Shown here: positions 37,601-46,080 of the stretch, in pieces
Layout of the letters: every line of letters starts with the position of its first letter
How positions within the stretch are numbered: position 1 is the first letter of the stretch
Assembly: GCA_947623455.1 (NCBI GenBank)
Contig: OX392532.1
Coordinates: forward strand, 46,689,058 to 46,753,057
Length of the DNA: 64,000 nucleotides
Reading direction: 5' to 3'
DNA from: Mimachlamys varia
Lineage: Eukaryota; Mollusca; Bivalvia; Pectinida; Pectinidae
The notes under the pieces: model-generated
Database searches by the model: none
Seen by the model: the letters and a program-made list of their open reading frames with translations, nothing else
Told to the model about the DNA's origin: nothing
Made by a program: the position numbers and the translations under genes

Positions 37601-38936
37601 ACCCTTTGGCTAATGCATACAAACGTCCGTAACGTGGACAGATATCCCGACCCTTTGGCTAATGCATTCAAACGTCCGTAACGTGGACAGATATCCCGAC
37701 CCTTTGGCTAATGCATTCAAACGTCCGTAACGTGGACAGATATCCCGACCCTTTGGCTAATGCGTACAAACGTCCGTAACGTGGACAGATATCCCGACCC
37801 TTTGGCTAATGCGTACAAACGTCCGTAACGTGGACAGATATCCCGACCCTTTGGCTAATGCGTACAAACGTCCGTAACGTGGACAGATATCCCGACCCTT
37901 TGGCTAATGCGTACAAACGTCCGTAACGTGGACAGATATCCCGACCCTTTGGCTAATGCATACAAACGTCCGTAACGTGGACAGATATCCCGACCCTTTG
38001 GCTAATGCGTTCAAACGTCCGTAACGTGGACAGATATCCCGACCCTTTGGCTAATGCGTACAAACGTCCGTAGCGTGGACAGATATCCCGACCCTTTGGC
38101 TAATGCGTACAAACGTCCGTAACGTGGACAGATATCCCGACCCTTTGGCTAATGCGTACAAACGTCCGTAACGTGGACAGATATCCCGACCCTTTGGCTA
38201 ATGCGTACATACGTCCGTAACGTGGACAGATATCCCGACCCTTTGGCTAATGCGTACAAACGTCCGTAACGTGGACAGATATCCCGACCCTTTGGCTAAT
38301 GCGTACAAACGTCCGTAACGTGGACAGATATCCCGACCCTTTGGCTAATGCGTACAAACGTCCGTAACGTGGACAGATATCCCGACCCTTTGGCTAATGC
38401 GTACAAACGTCCGTAACGTGGACAGATATCCCGACCCTTTGGCTAATGCGTACAAACGTCCGTAACGTGGACAGATATCCCGACCCTTTGGCTAATGCGT
38501 ACAAACGTCCGTAACGTGGACAGATATCCCGACCCTTTGGCTAATGCATACAAACGTCCGTAACGTGGACAGATATCCCGACCCTTTGGCTAATGCGTAC
38601 AAACGTCTGTAACGTGGACAGATATCCCGACCCTTTGGCTAATGCGTACAAACGTCCGTAACGTGGACAGATATCCCGACCCCTTGGCTAATGCGTACAA
38701 ACGTCCGTAACGTGGACAGATATCCCGACCCTTTGGCTAATGCATACAAACGTCCGTAATCCGGACAGAAGTTCGAGCGCTGTTAAATATAAAATGACGT
38801 CAGAAACGCGGACAGAAATTCTCGCACTTCGTTCTAAGTTCAATACTTGTATAAACCGCTGGTAATACTTTCTTTCTCATTTCAGACAATGACCGGAAAT
38901 GGTGTGACGTGTACCCGAAAATACAAGAAGGTGTGA
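19562..38936 (+). CDS. Cytosolic fatty acid-binding protein, four coding exons (136 aa)
   Basis: This gene encodes an intracellular lipid-binding protein expected to carry long-chain fatty acids or related lipids in the cytosol. Exons are 19562-19631, 33399-33586, 37297-37398 and 38886-38936. Residues 6-20 read GKWEIQSSEKFDEYM, the N-terminal FABP signature, with Lys15 where the signature usually has Asn, His or Gly. Exon 2 covers the helical lid and strands B-E; residues 82-95 around the exon 2/3 junction (DGRPVKTTFTLDGE) are typical of the family. The fatty-acid carboxylate triad fits Arg111, Arg131 and Tyr133 (CTRKY), matching Arg106/Arg126/Tyr128 of the vertebrate heart/adipocyte group. 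Length, intron phases (1, 0, 0) and the 102-nt exon 3 are classical. The subfamily cannot be set without comparison. The three introns (about 13.8, 3.7 and 1.5 kb) are dominated by minisatellites. Confidence 0.93.
19952..20028. repeat. (CCT)n-rich pyrimidine microsatellite in intron 1
   Basis: Near-continuous TCC/CCT triplets lie on the + strand, about 300 bp after the exon 1 donor. In one frame they read as polyproline, which is a by-product and not a gene. Confidence 0.95.
20029..20430. other. Intron 1 single-copy DNA
   Basis: Nothing beyond ordinary intronic sequence is seen between the CCT tract and the 30-bp array. Confidence 0.5.
20431..22135. repeat. 30-bp minisatellite with three subfamilies, about 55 copies
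   Basis: The unit is GGTTTGAGTAGGTGAAGG followed by a variable 12-base end. Left units carry GCCTCGGACCGC, right units (21660-22135) carry AGCTTGGGCCAC, and a mixed zone with 56-bp units lies between them. The 30-bp period keeps several frames open on the - strand, giving SPTQTVAQAP-type decapeptides. Different frames are open at once and no start or splice context supports translation. It lies wholly inside intron 1. Confidence 0.96.
21497..21660. repeat. 56-bp compound sub-array within the 30-bp array
   Basis: GGAATACG recurs at 21507, 21563 and 21619, a 56-bp period. A 26-base segment with TTGGAATACGATTTGAAATG has become part of the repeating unit in addition to the 30-bp core. It marks the boundary between the left and right subfamilies. 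Confidence 0.9.
22136..22870. other. Intron 1 single-copy DNA
   Basis: No gene is supported. The 118-codon open frame at 22299-22655 lies inside an intron of an expressed-type gene and has no recognisable motif. Confidence 0.5.
22871..24390. repeat. 51/46-bp minisatellite with 398-bp higher-order unit
   Basis: The unit contains CAGTAACAAGTGACTAG, ATGGTTCACCACTGTGACAT and ACCTCTAGCTGAGT. CAGTAACAAG at 22933 recurs at 22984 (51 bp). A 46-bp form lacks AGATG after TGACT and reads GTTTACCGCTG with a CTACTAGTCGAG end. The block 23150-23395 recurs at 23548-23793, a 398-bp offset equal to six 51-bp plus two 46-bp units. Some units carry CACGTGAC in place of CAAGTGAC. Confidence 0.96.
24415..24570. 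repeat. Degenerate CACGTGA-containing short repeats
   Basis: About six diverged copies of a unit like CATACCACGTGACCAATTTAT are seen. Intact CACGTG hexamers lie at 24432, 24501, 24524 and 24547. The hexamer is the canonical E-box bound by bHLH-zip factors in general, but a binding role here is not shown. Confidence 0.75.
24571..25570. other. Intron 1 single-copy DNA
   Basis: AT-rich sequence. Short open frames on both strands (24676, 24763, 25135) overlap one another and lack motifs. Confidence 0.5.
25571..25737. repeat. 20-bp minisatellite, about 8 copies
   Basis: Units of ATCGCCGACTGTATCCGAAC degenerate towards the right (CCGGCTGTACCCGAAC, ATGACTTTATCCGAA). Both strands show open frames here because the short unit lacks stops. 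Confidence 0.93.
25738..27045. other. Intron 1 single-copy DNA
   Basis: No gene or repeat could be supported. The open frame at 26746-27024 (- strand) shows no recognisable motif. Confidence 0.45.
27046..27168 (+). other. G-run cluster with G-quadruplex potential in intron 1
   Basis: More than eight runs of four to eight G lie on the + strand within about 120 bases (for example at 27050-27060, 27072-27079 and 27119-27168). Being on the sense strand, it would also be present in the FABP pre-mRNA. The Arg/Gly-rich open frame over it is a composition by-product. Confidence 0.8.
27169..27907. other. Intron 1 single-copy DNA
   Basis: No gene or tandem repeat is seen. Confidence 0.5.
27908..32003. 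repeat. 77-bp minisatellite, about 53 copies
   Basis: GGTCGG words at 27918, 27995 and 28072 give a 77-bp period. The unit contains CCACCTGGTCGGTCTGTCTG, TGGGTACCAGTGACTATATC and GTGTGTAACCGATCTTGTTA. Variants include an extra TA (79 bp), GGCGGG for GGTGGG, CTATCTG for CTGTCTG, and GGTATCAGTGAATAT. The last occurs at 29561 and 30872, a 1311-bp offset (17 units plus one TA), and similar variants follow in both places, so a diverged block duplication is likely. The array lies in intron 1 and is its largest component. Confidence 0.97.
32215..32886. repeat. 48-bp minisatellite, 14 copies
   Basis: TTCCTTGATG at 32281 recurs at 32329 (48 bp). The unit contains TTGATGACCGTAGTAATATA and CAATGTACCTGTCATCTCAT. 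Four overlapping open frames on both strands are explained by a stop-free unit whose length is a multiple of three. Confidence 0.97.
32887..33398. other. End of intron 1 with three TCACGTGA palindromes
   Basis: TCACGTGA occurs at 32951-32958, 32973-32980 and 33005-33012. The last is inside GTCACGTGAC, which matches the CLEAR-type site bound by TFEB/MITF-group factors. Intron 1 ends with ATTGACAG just before 33399. Confidence 0.55.
33399..33586 (+). CDS. FABP coding exon 2
   Basis: It encodes the rest of Gly24 to Lys86 (188 nt). The acceptor is TTGACAG at 33392-33398 and the donor AAG|GTAAGC at 33587. It includes SGNDWEFQLG and FTLGQEFDTFTLDG, which are FABP beta-barrel strands. It ends in phase 0, as in other family members. 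Confidence 0.93.
33594..33830. repeat. 57-59-bp minisatellite at the start of intron 2, about 4 copies
   Basis: TACCGT words at 33599, 33656, 33715 and 33774 mark the units, which contain ACCAGAAACGTTTATACC and ACCTTTATATACCGTACTAG. The array starts seven bases after the exon 2 splice junction. Confidence 0.92.
33831..33936. repeat. 20-bp minisatellite, 5 copies
   Basis: Five units of ACACGGTTTTATACGGAATG, with ATT/AAT variation, directly abut the preceding array. Confidence 0.95.
33937..34387. other. Intron 2 DNA with scattered TACGG/ACGGTTT words
   Basis: Many short words related to the preceding array (TACGGAAT, CTACGGT, GTACGGATT) occur without a fixed period. This may be a decayed extension of the 20-bp array. 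No gene is seen. Confidence 0.4.
35171..35692. mobile_element. 522-bp inverted-repeat (MITE- or foldback-like) element in intron 2
   Basis: It interrupts the 50-bp array. The left end (CTCTCATGTCTAGGTGTGTA) is an imperfect inverted copy of the right end, and a perfect 36-bp inverted repeat lies at the right (35581-35616 with 35657-35692). CTT precedes the element (35168-35170) and follows it (35693-35695), a possible 3-bp target duplication. The repeat does not rejoin perfectly, so the exact ends are uncertain. Two TGACGTCA palindromes lie inside, at 35272-35279 and 35299-35306. There is no coding capacity. Confidence 0.6.
35581..35692. repeat. Perfect 36-bp hairpin arms with 40-base loop
   Basis: Arms 35581-35616 and 35657-35692 are exact reverse complements over 36 bases. 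The loop holds a second, near-perfect stem (CCGAGGGTTTT / AAAACCCCTCGG). As part of FABP intron 2 it would be transcribed and could fold as a long RNA hairpin. Processing into small RNA is only a possibility. Confidence 0.9.
36771..37296. other. End of intron 2, single-copy
   Basis: No gene or repeat is seen. It ends in a good acceptor with a pyrimidine tract (TTTTTTCTGTTTTCCCAG) before 37297. Confidence 0.6.
37297..37398 (+). CDS. FABP coding exon 3
   Basis: It encodes residues 87-120 (102 nt, phase 0 to phase 0), starting TTFTLDGEKL and including IRTVDGDSMTM with the ligand-contacting Arg111. The donor is ATG|GTAAGT at 37399. The length of 102 nt is the usual size of FABP exon 3. Confidence 0.93.
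37521..38760. repeat. 49-bp minisatellite filling intron 3, about 25 copies
   Basis: AAACGTCCG at 37572 recurs at 37621 (49 bp). The unit contains ACGTCCGTAACGTGGACAG and ATATCCCGACCCTTTGGCTA. The copies are very uniform: variation is mostly GCGTACA / GCATACA / GCATTCA, plus a few single changes. A diverged relative (GAACGTCCGTCACGTAGACAG) lies near 37410, just after the exon 3 donor, which suggests the array grew from sequence next to the splice site. Confidence 0.97.
38886..38936 (+). CDS. FABP coding exon 4 and stop
   Basis: It encodes residues 121-136 and TGA (38934-38936). The acceptor is TTTCTTTCTCATTTCAG. The sequence VTCTRKYKKV contains the conserved Arg131-x-Tyr133 pair. In this family exon 4 is short and carries the last beta strand, as here. 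Confidence 0.93.
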   Translation, partial: TMTGNGVTCTRKYKKV

Positions 38937-39464
38937 TCGGACAACGTTCTGGAAATATAGCCAATAGAAACCATTCTTCAATTCATGTTGTCACGTGATT
39001 CGTTTATCAAATCTTTGTTTGATGTATATGGAATTTCATCTTTATGTGCGAGGTGTGCCGAAATATCGCGCTCTGTTCGGGAGGTTTCTTCACTCTTTGT
39101 TAGATAACGTTAAGCGCAACAATTTTTTTTTTTAGAAACACGCCTATTGAACAATGTTGGGACCAGCCGACTGTAACAGTACTCGAACGACGGACTTTTT
39201 ATAAGGAAGAAAATATCAAACCCAGATTTCTGGAATTTCAGATTAAAACTTTCCAATATTATTCTTTGTAATTTAATAATGTAAAAATCGATTTAAAAAA
39301 GGGTTTAAAAAAGGTTTAGGGCTAGCTGAGGTCTGAAATAGTGTAAACATTTGCTTTTGTGATGACAGCATTCCTATCCAATGATTAGTAAGTTATAAGA
39401 GAAGTAACGTTTTCCTACAGCGACGACGCGTATTTGTCCCGTAAAGTGCTGGATCAACTTGCAT

Positions 39465-39500
39465 CAACGTGTATCAACGTGTATCAACGTGTATCAACGC
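39465..39500. repeat. 12-bp tandem repeat in the 3' UTR, 3 copies
   Basis: The unit GTATCAACGTGT-like word (TATCAACGTG) occurs three times in tandem, after a related GCATCAACGTG. Confidence 0.85.
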
Positions 39501-39537
39501 AGCATTTGGATTATGATTACATTGATGTTACATAGGA

Positions 39538-39543
39538 AATAAA
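39538..39543 (+). terminator. Polyadenylation signal AATAAA of the FABP gene
   Basis: A canonical AATAAA lies about 600 bases after the stop and is followed 20-30 bases later by the GT-rich GGTTGTGTGGACTTGTTTG. This is the arrangement expected at a cleavage site near 39560. Confidence 0.75.
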
Positions 39544-39560
39544 GAAAGCGTATAACAAAG

Positions 39561-40071
39561 TATCCGGTTGTGTGGACTTGTTTGATTCTGTACGGGATTT
39601 GAAAAGGAAAAACTAAATAATGTCATTATTTACAAAAAGTCTATATAGATGCATGTTTGGTCTTCGAACAAGCAAATACAAGCTGATGCTCGATTTTGAT
39701 CTGAGTAATAAGTTTGATTAAATCAAAGAAAAGAATCCTCAGAGCGAAATCGGAGTATTGGATCTGGTCTGAACGTAAAAAGGTAATTCTGCGGGCTGAA
39801 GAAAAGTTTTCCGTAGCCAGATACCTATACCAAACAGAACATGGTAGTTTTCTACTAGTCTGCGTAATTATCAGGTGGTGTTCTAATCACCGCTTCAAAG
39901 TAATAGTCATTTTAGAATAATTAAGTTGAATAATATTATTTAATAATAAGTTGTCCCGCCAAATCAACCCCTGCTGCCTTCGCAAACAGTTTCTCATTAA
40001 CACAGTTCAGGAAATCTAAAACAGACTGTTGAGTCATTAACGTAAGTACGTCTGGTTGAGTAAACAACGTT
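39561..40071. other. Intergenic DNA after the FABP gene
   Basis: No gene is supported. The 68-codon open frame at 39714 has no recognisable motif. Confidence 0.5.
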
Positions 40072-43000
40072 ACGTACAGTTAATTAGACGTCAGGTCCAC
40101 ATACAGGTTATTAGGCGTCAAGTCCACGTACAGTTAATTAGGCGTCAGGTCCACGTAGTTAATTAGGCGTCAGGTCCACGTACAGTTAATTAGGCGTCAG
40201 GTCCACGTACAGTTAATTAGACGTCAGGTCCACGTGCAGTTAATTAGGCGTCAGGTCCACGTACAGTTAATTAGGCGTCAAGTCCACGTACAGTTAATTA
40301 GACGTCAAGTCCACGTACAGTTAATTAGACGTCAAGTCCACGTACAGTTAATTAGGCGTCAGGTCCACGTACAGTTAATTAGGCGTCAGGTCCACGTACA
40401 GTTAATTAGACGTCAGGTCCACGTGCAGTTAATTAGGCGTCAAGTCCACGAACAGTTAATTAGGCGTCAAGTCCACGTACAGTTAATTAGACGTCAGGTC
40501 CACGTACTGTTAATAAGGCGTCAGGTCCACTTACAGTTAATTAGGCGTCAAGTCCACGAACAGTTAATTAGGCGTCAAGTCCACGTACAGTTAATTAGAC
40601 GTCAGGTCCACGTACAGTTAATTAGGCGTCAAGTCCACGAACAGTTAATTAGGCGTCAGGTCCACGTACAGTTAATTAGACGTCAGAACCACGTGCAGTT
40701 AATTAGGCGTCAGGTCCACGTACAGTTAATTAGGCGTCAAGTCCACGAACAGTTAATTAGGCGTCAAGTCCACGTACAGTTAATTAGGCGTCAAGTCCAC
40801 GTACAGTTAATTAGGCGTCAGGTCCACGTACAGTTAATTAGGTGTCAGGTCCACGTACAGTTAATTAGGCGTCAGGTCCACGTACAGTTAATTAGGTGTC
40901 AGGTCCACGTACAGTTAATTAGGCGTCAGGTCCACGTACAGTTAATTAGGCGTCAAGTCCACGTACAGTTAATTAGGCGTCAAGTCCACGTACAGTTAAT
41001 TAGGCGTCAGGTCCACGTACAGTTAATTAGGTGTCAGGTCCACGTACAGTTAATTAGGCGTCAGGTCCACGTACAGTTAATTAGGTGTCAGGTCCACGTA
41101 CAGTTAATTAGGCGTCAGGTCCACGTACAGTTAATTAGGCGTCAAGTCCACGTACAGTTAATTAGGCGTCAGGTCCACGTACAGTTAATTAGGCGTCAGG
41201 TCCACGTACAGTTAATTAGGCGTCAGGTCCACGTACAGTTAATTAGGTGTCAGGTCCACGTACAGTTAATTAGGTGTCAGGTCCACGTACAGTTAATTAG
41301 ACGTCAGGTCCACGTACAGTTAATTAGGCGTCAGGTCCACGTACAGTTAATTAGGTGTCAGGTCCACATACAGTTAATTAGACGTCAAGTCCACGAACAG
41401 TTAATTAGGTGTCAGGTCAACGTACAGTTAATTAGACGTCAGGTCCAAGTACAGTTAATAAGACGTCAGGTCCACGTACAGTTAATTAGACGTCAGGTCC
41501 ACGTACAGTTAATTAGGCGTCAGGTCTACGTACAGTTAATTAGACGTCAGGTCCACGTACAGTTAATTAGGTGTCAGGTCCACGTACAGTTAATTAGGCG
41601 TCAGGTCCACGTACAGTTAATAAGACGTCAGGTCCACGTACAGTTAATTAGACGTCAGGTCCACGTACAGTTAATTAGGCGTCAGGTCCACGTACAGTTA
41701 ATAAGACGTCAAGTCCACGTACAGTTAATTAGGCGTCAGGTCCACGTACAGTTAATTAGGCGTCAGGTCCACGTACAGTTAATTAGACGTCAGGTCCACG
41801 TACAGTTAATTAGGTGTCAGGTCCACGTACAGTTAATTAGGCGTCAGGTCCACGTACATTTAATTAGACGTCAGGTCCACGTACAGTTAATTAGGCGTCA
41901 GGTCCACGTACAGTTATTTAGACGTCAGGTCCACGTACAGTTAATTAGGCGTCAGGTCCACGTACAGTTAATTAGACGTCAGGTCCACGTACAGTTAATT
42001 AGGTGTCAGGTCCACGTATAGTGAATAAGGCGTCAGGTCCACATACAGTTAATTAGACGTCAGGTCCACGTACAGTTAATTAGACGTCAGGTCCACGTAC
42101 AGTTAATTAGGCGTCAGGTCCACGTACAGTTAATTAGACGTCAAGTCCACGTACAGTTAATTAGGCGTCAGGTCCACGTACAGTTAATTAGGTGTCAGGT
42201 CCACGTACAGTTAATTAGGTGTCAGGTCCGCGTACAGTTAATTAGACGTCAGGTCCACGTACAGTTAATTAGGCGTCAGGTCCACGTACAGTTAATTAGA
42301 CGTCAAGTCCACGTACATTTAATTAGGCGTCAGGTCCACGTACAGTTAATTAGGTGTCAGGTCCACGTACAGTTAATTAGGTGTCAGGTCCACGTACAGT
42401 TAATTAGGTGTCAGGTCCACGTACAGTTAATTAGGCGTCAGGTCCAAGTACAGTTAATTAGGTGTCAGGTCCACGTACAGTTAATTAGGTGTCAGGTCCA
42501 CGTATAGTTAATTAGGTGTCAGGTTCACGTACAGTTCATTAGGTGTCAGGTCCACGTACAGTTAATTAGACGTCAGGTCCACGTACAGTTAATTAGGCGT
42601 CAGGTCCACGTACAGTTAATTAGGCGTCAGGTCCACGTACAGTTAATTAGGCGTCAGGTCCATGTACAGTTAATAAGGCGTCAGGTCCACGTACAGTTAG
42701 TTAGACGTCAGGTCCACATACCGTTAATTAGACGTCATGTCTATGTACAGTTAATTAGGCGTCAGGTCCACATACAGTTAATTAGACGTCATGTCTATGT
42801 ACAGTTAATTAGTCGTTAGGTCCACGTACAGTTAATAAGGCGTCAGGTCCACGTACAGTTAATTAGGCGTCAGGTCCACGTACAATTAATTAGGTGTCAG
42901 GTCCACGTACAGTTAATTAGGCGTCAGGTCCACGTACAGTTAATTAGGCGTCAGGCCCACGTACAGTTAATTAGACATCAAGTCAACGTACAGTTAATTA

Positions 43001-43290
43001 GGTGTCAGGTCCACGTACAGTTAATTAGGCGTCAGGTCCACGTACAGTTAATTAGACGTCAGGCCCGCGTACAGTTAATTAGACGTCAGGTCCACATACA
43101 GTTAATTAGACGTCAGGTCCACGTATAATTTATTAGTCGTTAGGTCCACGTACAGTTAATAAGGCGTCAAGTCCACGTACAGTTAATTAGGCGTCAAGTC
43201 CACGTACAGTTAATTAGGCGTCATGTCCTTGTACAGTTAATTAGGCGTCAGGTCCACGTACATTAAATTAGGCGTCATGTCCACGTACAT
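40072..43290. repeat. 27-bp minisatellite, about 119 copies
   Basis: The unit is ACAGTTAATTAGGCGTCAGG plus TCCACGT, with GGC/GAC/GGT, AGG/AAG and CGTAC/CATAC variants. Because 27 is a multiple of three and one frame is stop-free, a 595-codon open frame of QLIRRQVHV repeats runs 40234-42021. It opens at a GTG inside a repeat unit, has no ATG in frame there, and is not a credible gene. Confidence 0.97.
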
Positions 43291-44019
43291 GTACTTTATA
43301 CAGACATCACTGTTTCATCATAACGGACTCTAGTTAAGATATTTAAATCGTTACACCTTATGGTGTACGTTACTATGACAACAATTCTAAATGAAAATAA
43401 ATACCATTTAGCAGATCACGAACCGATCCTTTTATATTCAATCTGAAAATTTTACTTAATTGTGAAAAATAAGGGAAGGATACTTCGATATTGTCAAAAA
43501 TATCTTATTGCACAACCCACTGAACGTTTATAATGAGAAGATTAAAATGTTCATTGCAAAAACGCTCGGGTGTATGAGCTGAGAAGAGAGGCAGTGTAAA
43601 ATAATATAGATAGATGAATTCACAGACTCAACATTCCAAGAGGATGGAATCAGACTGTTACGTGGCACGCCAGAGGAGATAACTCTTGTTGAACAGCCAG
43701 TCATGTGTGAGAAAAGGATACATATGGCCTTATGACCATAAGCAAAAGCTTTCAGGAGTTGTGTACGGTAACCATCCTCTTAAAGAACGTGACGTTACTA
43801 CATATGTGAGGTAGGAAATATTTATTATCAGGGGAGATAACAAGGTGTGAAGTGAACATCTTAAGGTTCGCCACTATAAGCAAAGACCAAATTATTGTTT
43901 TAATGCAGTATTCTCCTCAGTTAATGTGAATCATTTAGAATACAGAATAATTATATATAGTTGATTATATATCTGGTCTAACACGGTATAGATTAGAGAC
44001 AATCAGGGGTTCTGAGTCG
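43291..44019. other. Single-copy DNA
   Basis: AT-rich, with no gene or repeat seen. Confidence 0.5.
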
Positions 44020-45387
44020 TAACCCATGGTTACCATTGGGGTGTTTTCCTAACCCTGTTACCATTGAGGCGTTTTCCTAGCCCTGTTACCATGGAGGTGT
44101 TTTCCTAGCCTTGTAACGATGGAAGTATTTCCCTAACCCTGTTACCATGGAGGTGTATTCCTAGCCCTGTTACCATGGAGGTGTTTTCCTAACCCTGTTA
44201 CCATGGAGGTGTTTTCCTAACCCTGTTACCATGGAGGAGTTTTCCTAACCCTGTTACCATGGAGGTGTTTTCCCAACCCTGTTACCATGGAGGAGTTTTC
44301 CTAACCCTGTTACCGTGGAGGTGTTTTCCTAACCCTGTTACCATGGAGGAGTTTTCCTAACCCTGTTACCATGGAGGTGTTTTCCTAACCCTGTTACCAT
44401 GGAGGAGTTTTCCTAACCCTGTTACCATGGAGGTGTTTTCCTAACCCTGTTACCATGGAGGAGTTTTCCTAACCATGTTACCATAGAGTATTTCCCTACT
44501 CCTGTTACCATGGAGGTGTATTCCTAGCCCTGTTACCATGGAGGTATTTCCCCAGCCCTGTTACCATGGAGGTATTTCTCTAACCCTGTTACCATGGAGG
44601 TATTTCTCTAACCCTGTTACCGTGGAGGTATTTCTCTAACCCTGTTACCATGGAGGTGTTTTCCTAACCCTGTTACCATGGAGGAGTTTTCCTAACCCTG
44701 TTACCATGGAGGTGTTTTCCTAACCCTGTTACCATGGAGGAGTTTTCCTAACCATGTTACCATAGAGGATTTCCCTACCCCTGTTACCATGGAGGTGTAT
44801 TCCTAGCCCTGTTACCATGGAGGTATTTCCCTAGCCCTGTTACCATGGAGATGTTTTCCTAACCCTGTTACCATGGAGGTGTTTTCCTTGCCCTGTTACC
44901 ATGGAGGTATTTCCCTAGCCCTGTTACCATGGAAGTGTTTTCCTAACCCTGTTACCATGGAGGTGTATTCCTAGCCCTATTACCATGGAGGTATTCCCCT
45001 AGCCCTGTTACCACGAAGGTATTTCCCTAACCCTGTTACCATAGAGATATTTTCCTAGCCCTGTTACCATTAAGGTATTTCCCTAGCCCTGTTACCATGG
45101 AGGTATTTCCTTAACCCTGTTACCATGGAGGTATGTCCCTAACCCTGTTACCATGGAAGTATTTCCCTAGCCCTGTTACCACGGAAGTATTTCCCTAACT
45201 TTTTTACCATGGAGGTATTTCTCTATCCCTGTTACCATAGAGATATTTCTCTAACCCTGTTACCATGGAGATATTTCCCTAGCCCTGTTACCATTAAGGT
45301 ATTTCCCTAGCCCTGTTACCATGGAGGTATTTCTCTAACCCTGTTACATGTACCATGGAGGTATTCCCCTGGTATTACCATGGTGCG
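44020..45387. repeat. 27/28-bp minisatellite, about 49 copies
   Basis: The unit is CCCTGTTACCATGGAGGTGT followed by TTTCCTAA, with a 27-bp form (GTATTTCCCTAG). The left part alternates GGTGT and GGAGT units, giving a 56-bp dimer between about 44200 and 44480 and again at 44650-44760. Each unit carries CCATGG. Confidence 0.95.
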
Positions 45388-46080
45388 TTTTTCATCTTTT
45401 CAGGAAAGCGTGGTGTGAAATAGCTTTTTGTACAATGTACTAGAGGAAAATAGCACTTCATTCAAAAACGACTAAGTCGTGCAGGCATGGTTGGCTTCGT
45501 GACTATGTGTACGCATGGAATCTAGTAAATTATTTCAAATTTGTTAAAATCCCAAACAGTTTTCCATTATCGAGGACAGTCTTGTGTATCTATGACATAT
45601 TTACATTCCATAACAATACCATATCGATGAAAATGACTCCCCCCTCTCGTGGGGAAATTGTGTGTTTGGCGGTTCAGGCGGATGGGTCGGAACTTTTATG
45701 TATTGTATATAATGACAATATTGTTTCAGTGTCCACATAATGGATCGTTAATACCCATCAGTGTTGTCGCTAGACTAAGTGTTGTATAAAACGTCTGTAA
45801 TCATCCAGCTATGCGGGATAACGGACCATACAATAACCCGCCATACTTAAGCGTCCCGGCGCGCTCGCCATTAGTAGAACAGTTCTCAATAACACGAACG
45901 TGGATCTGACCATCACCGATAAACTTCACAGCATGGGAGAAAACGCGCTTTCTACACAAATACCCTTTCAAGATAAATGTTTTTTTATTGATAGAACATA
46001 ACTAGATCGAGACTTTCTAAATTATCATATTTATGTTAGGACGATGGCAATCCTGTTGTCGATAGGTATCATGGATATGG
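45388..46080. other. Single-copy DNA
   Basis: No gene is supported. The 77-codon open frame at 45507 begins without an ATG and has no known motif. Confidence 0.45.

Larger units (their letters stand above)
38937..39560 (+). other. Predicted 3' untranslated region of the FABP gene
   Basis: It runs from the stop codon to about 20 bases after the AATAAA at 39538. It contains a TCACGTGA palindrome at 38991-38998, a weaker ATTAAA at 39242-39247 that might be used for a shorter form, and a short 12-bp repeat near its end. Confidence 0.6.

Noticed and set aside
40234..42021. 595-codon open frame of nine-residue repeats (QLIRRQVHV)
   Set aside because: It is the translation of a stop-free 27-bp minisatellite, opens at a GTG inside a unit, has no ATG in frame at its start, no promoter or splice context, and no globular or signal sequence.
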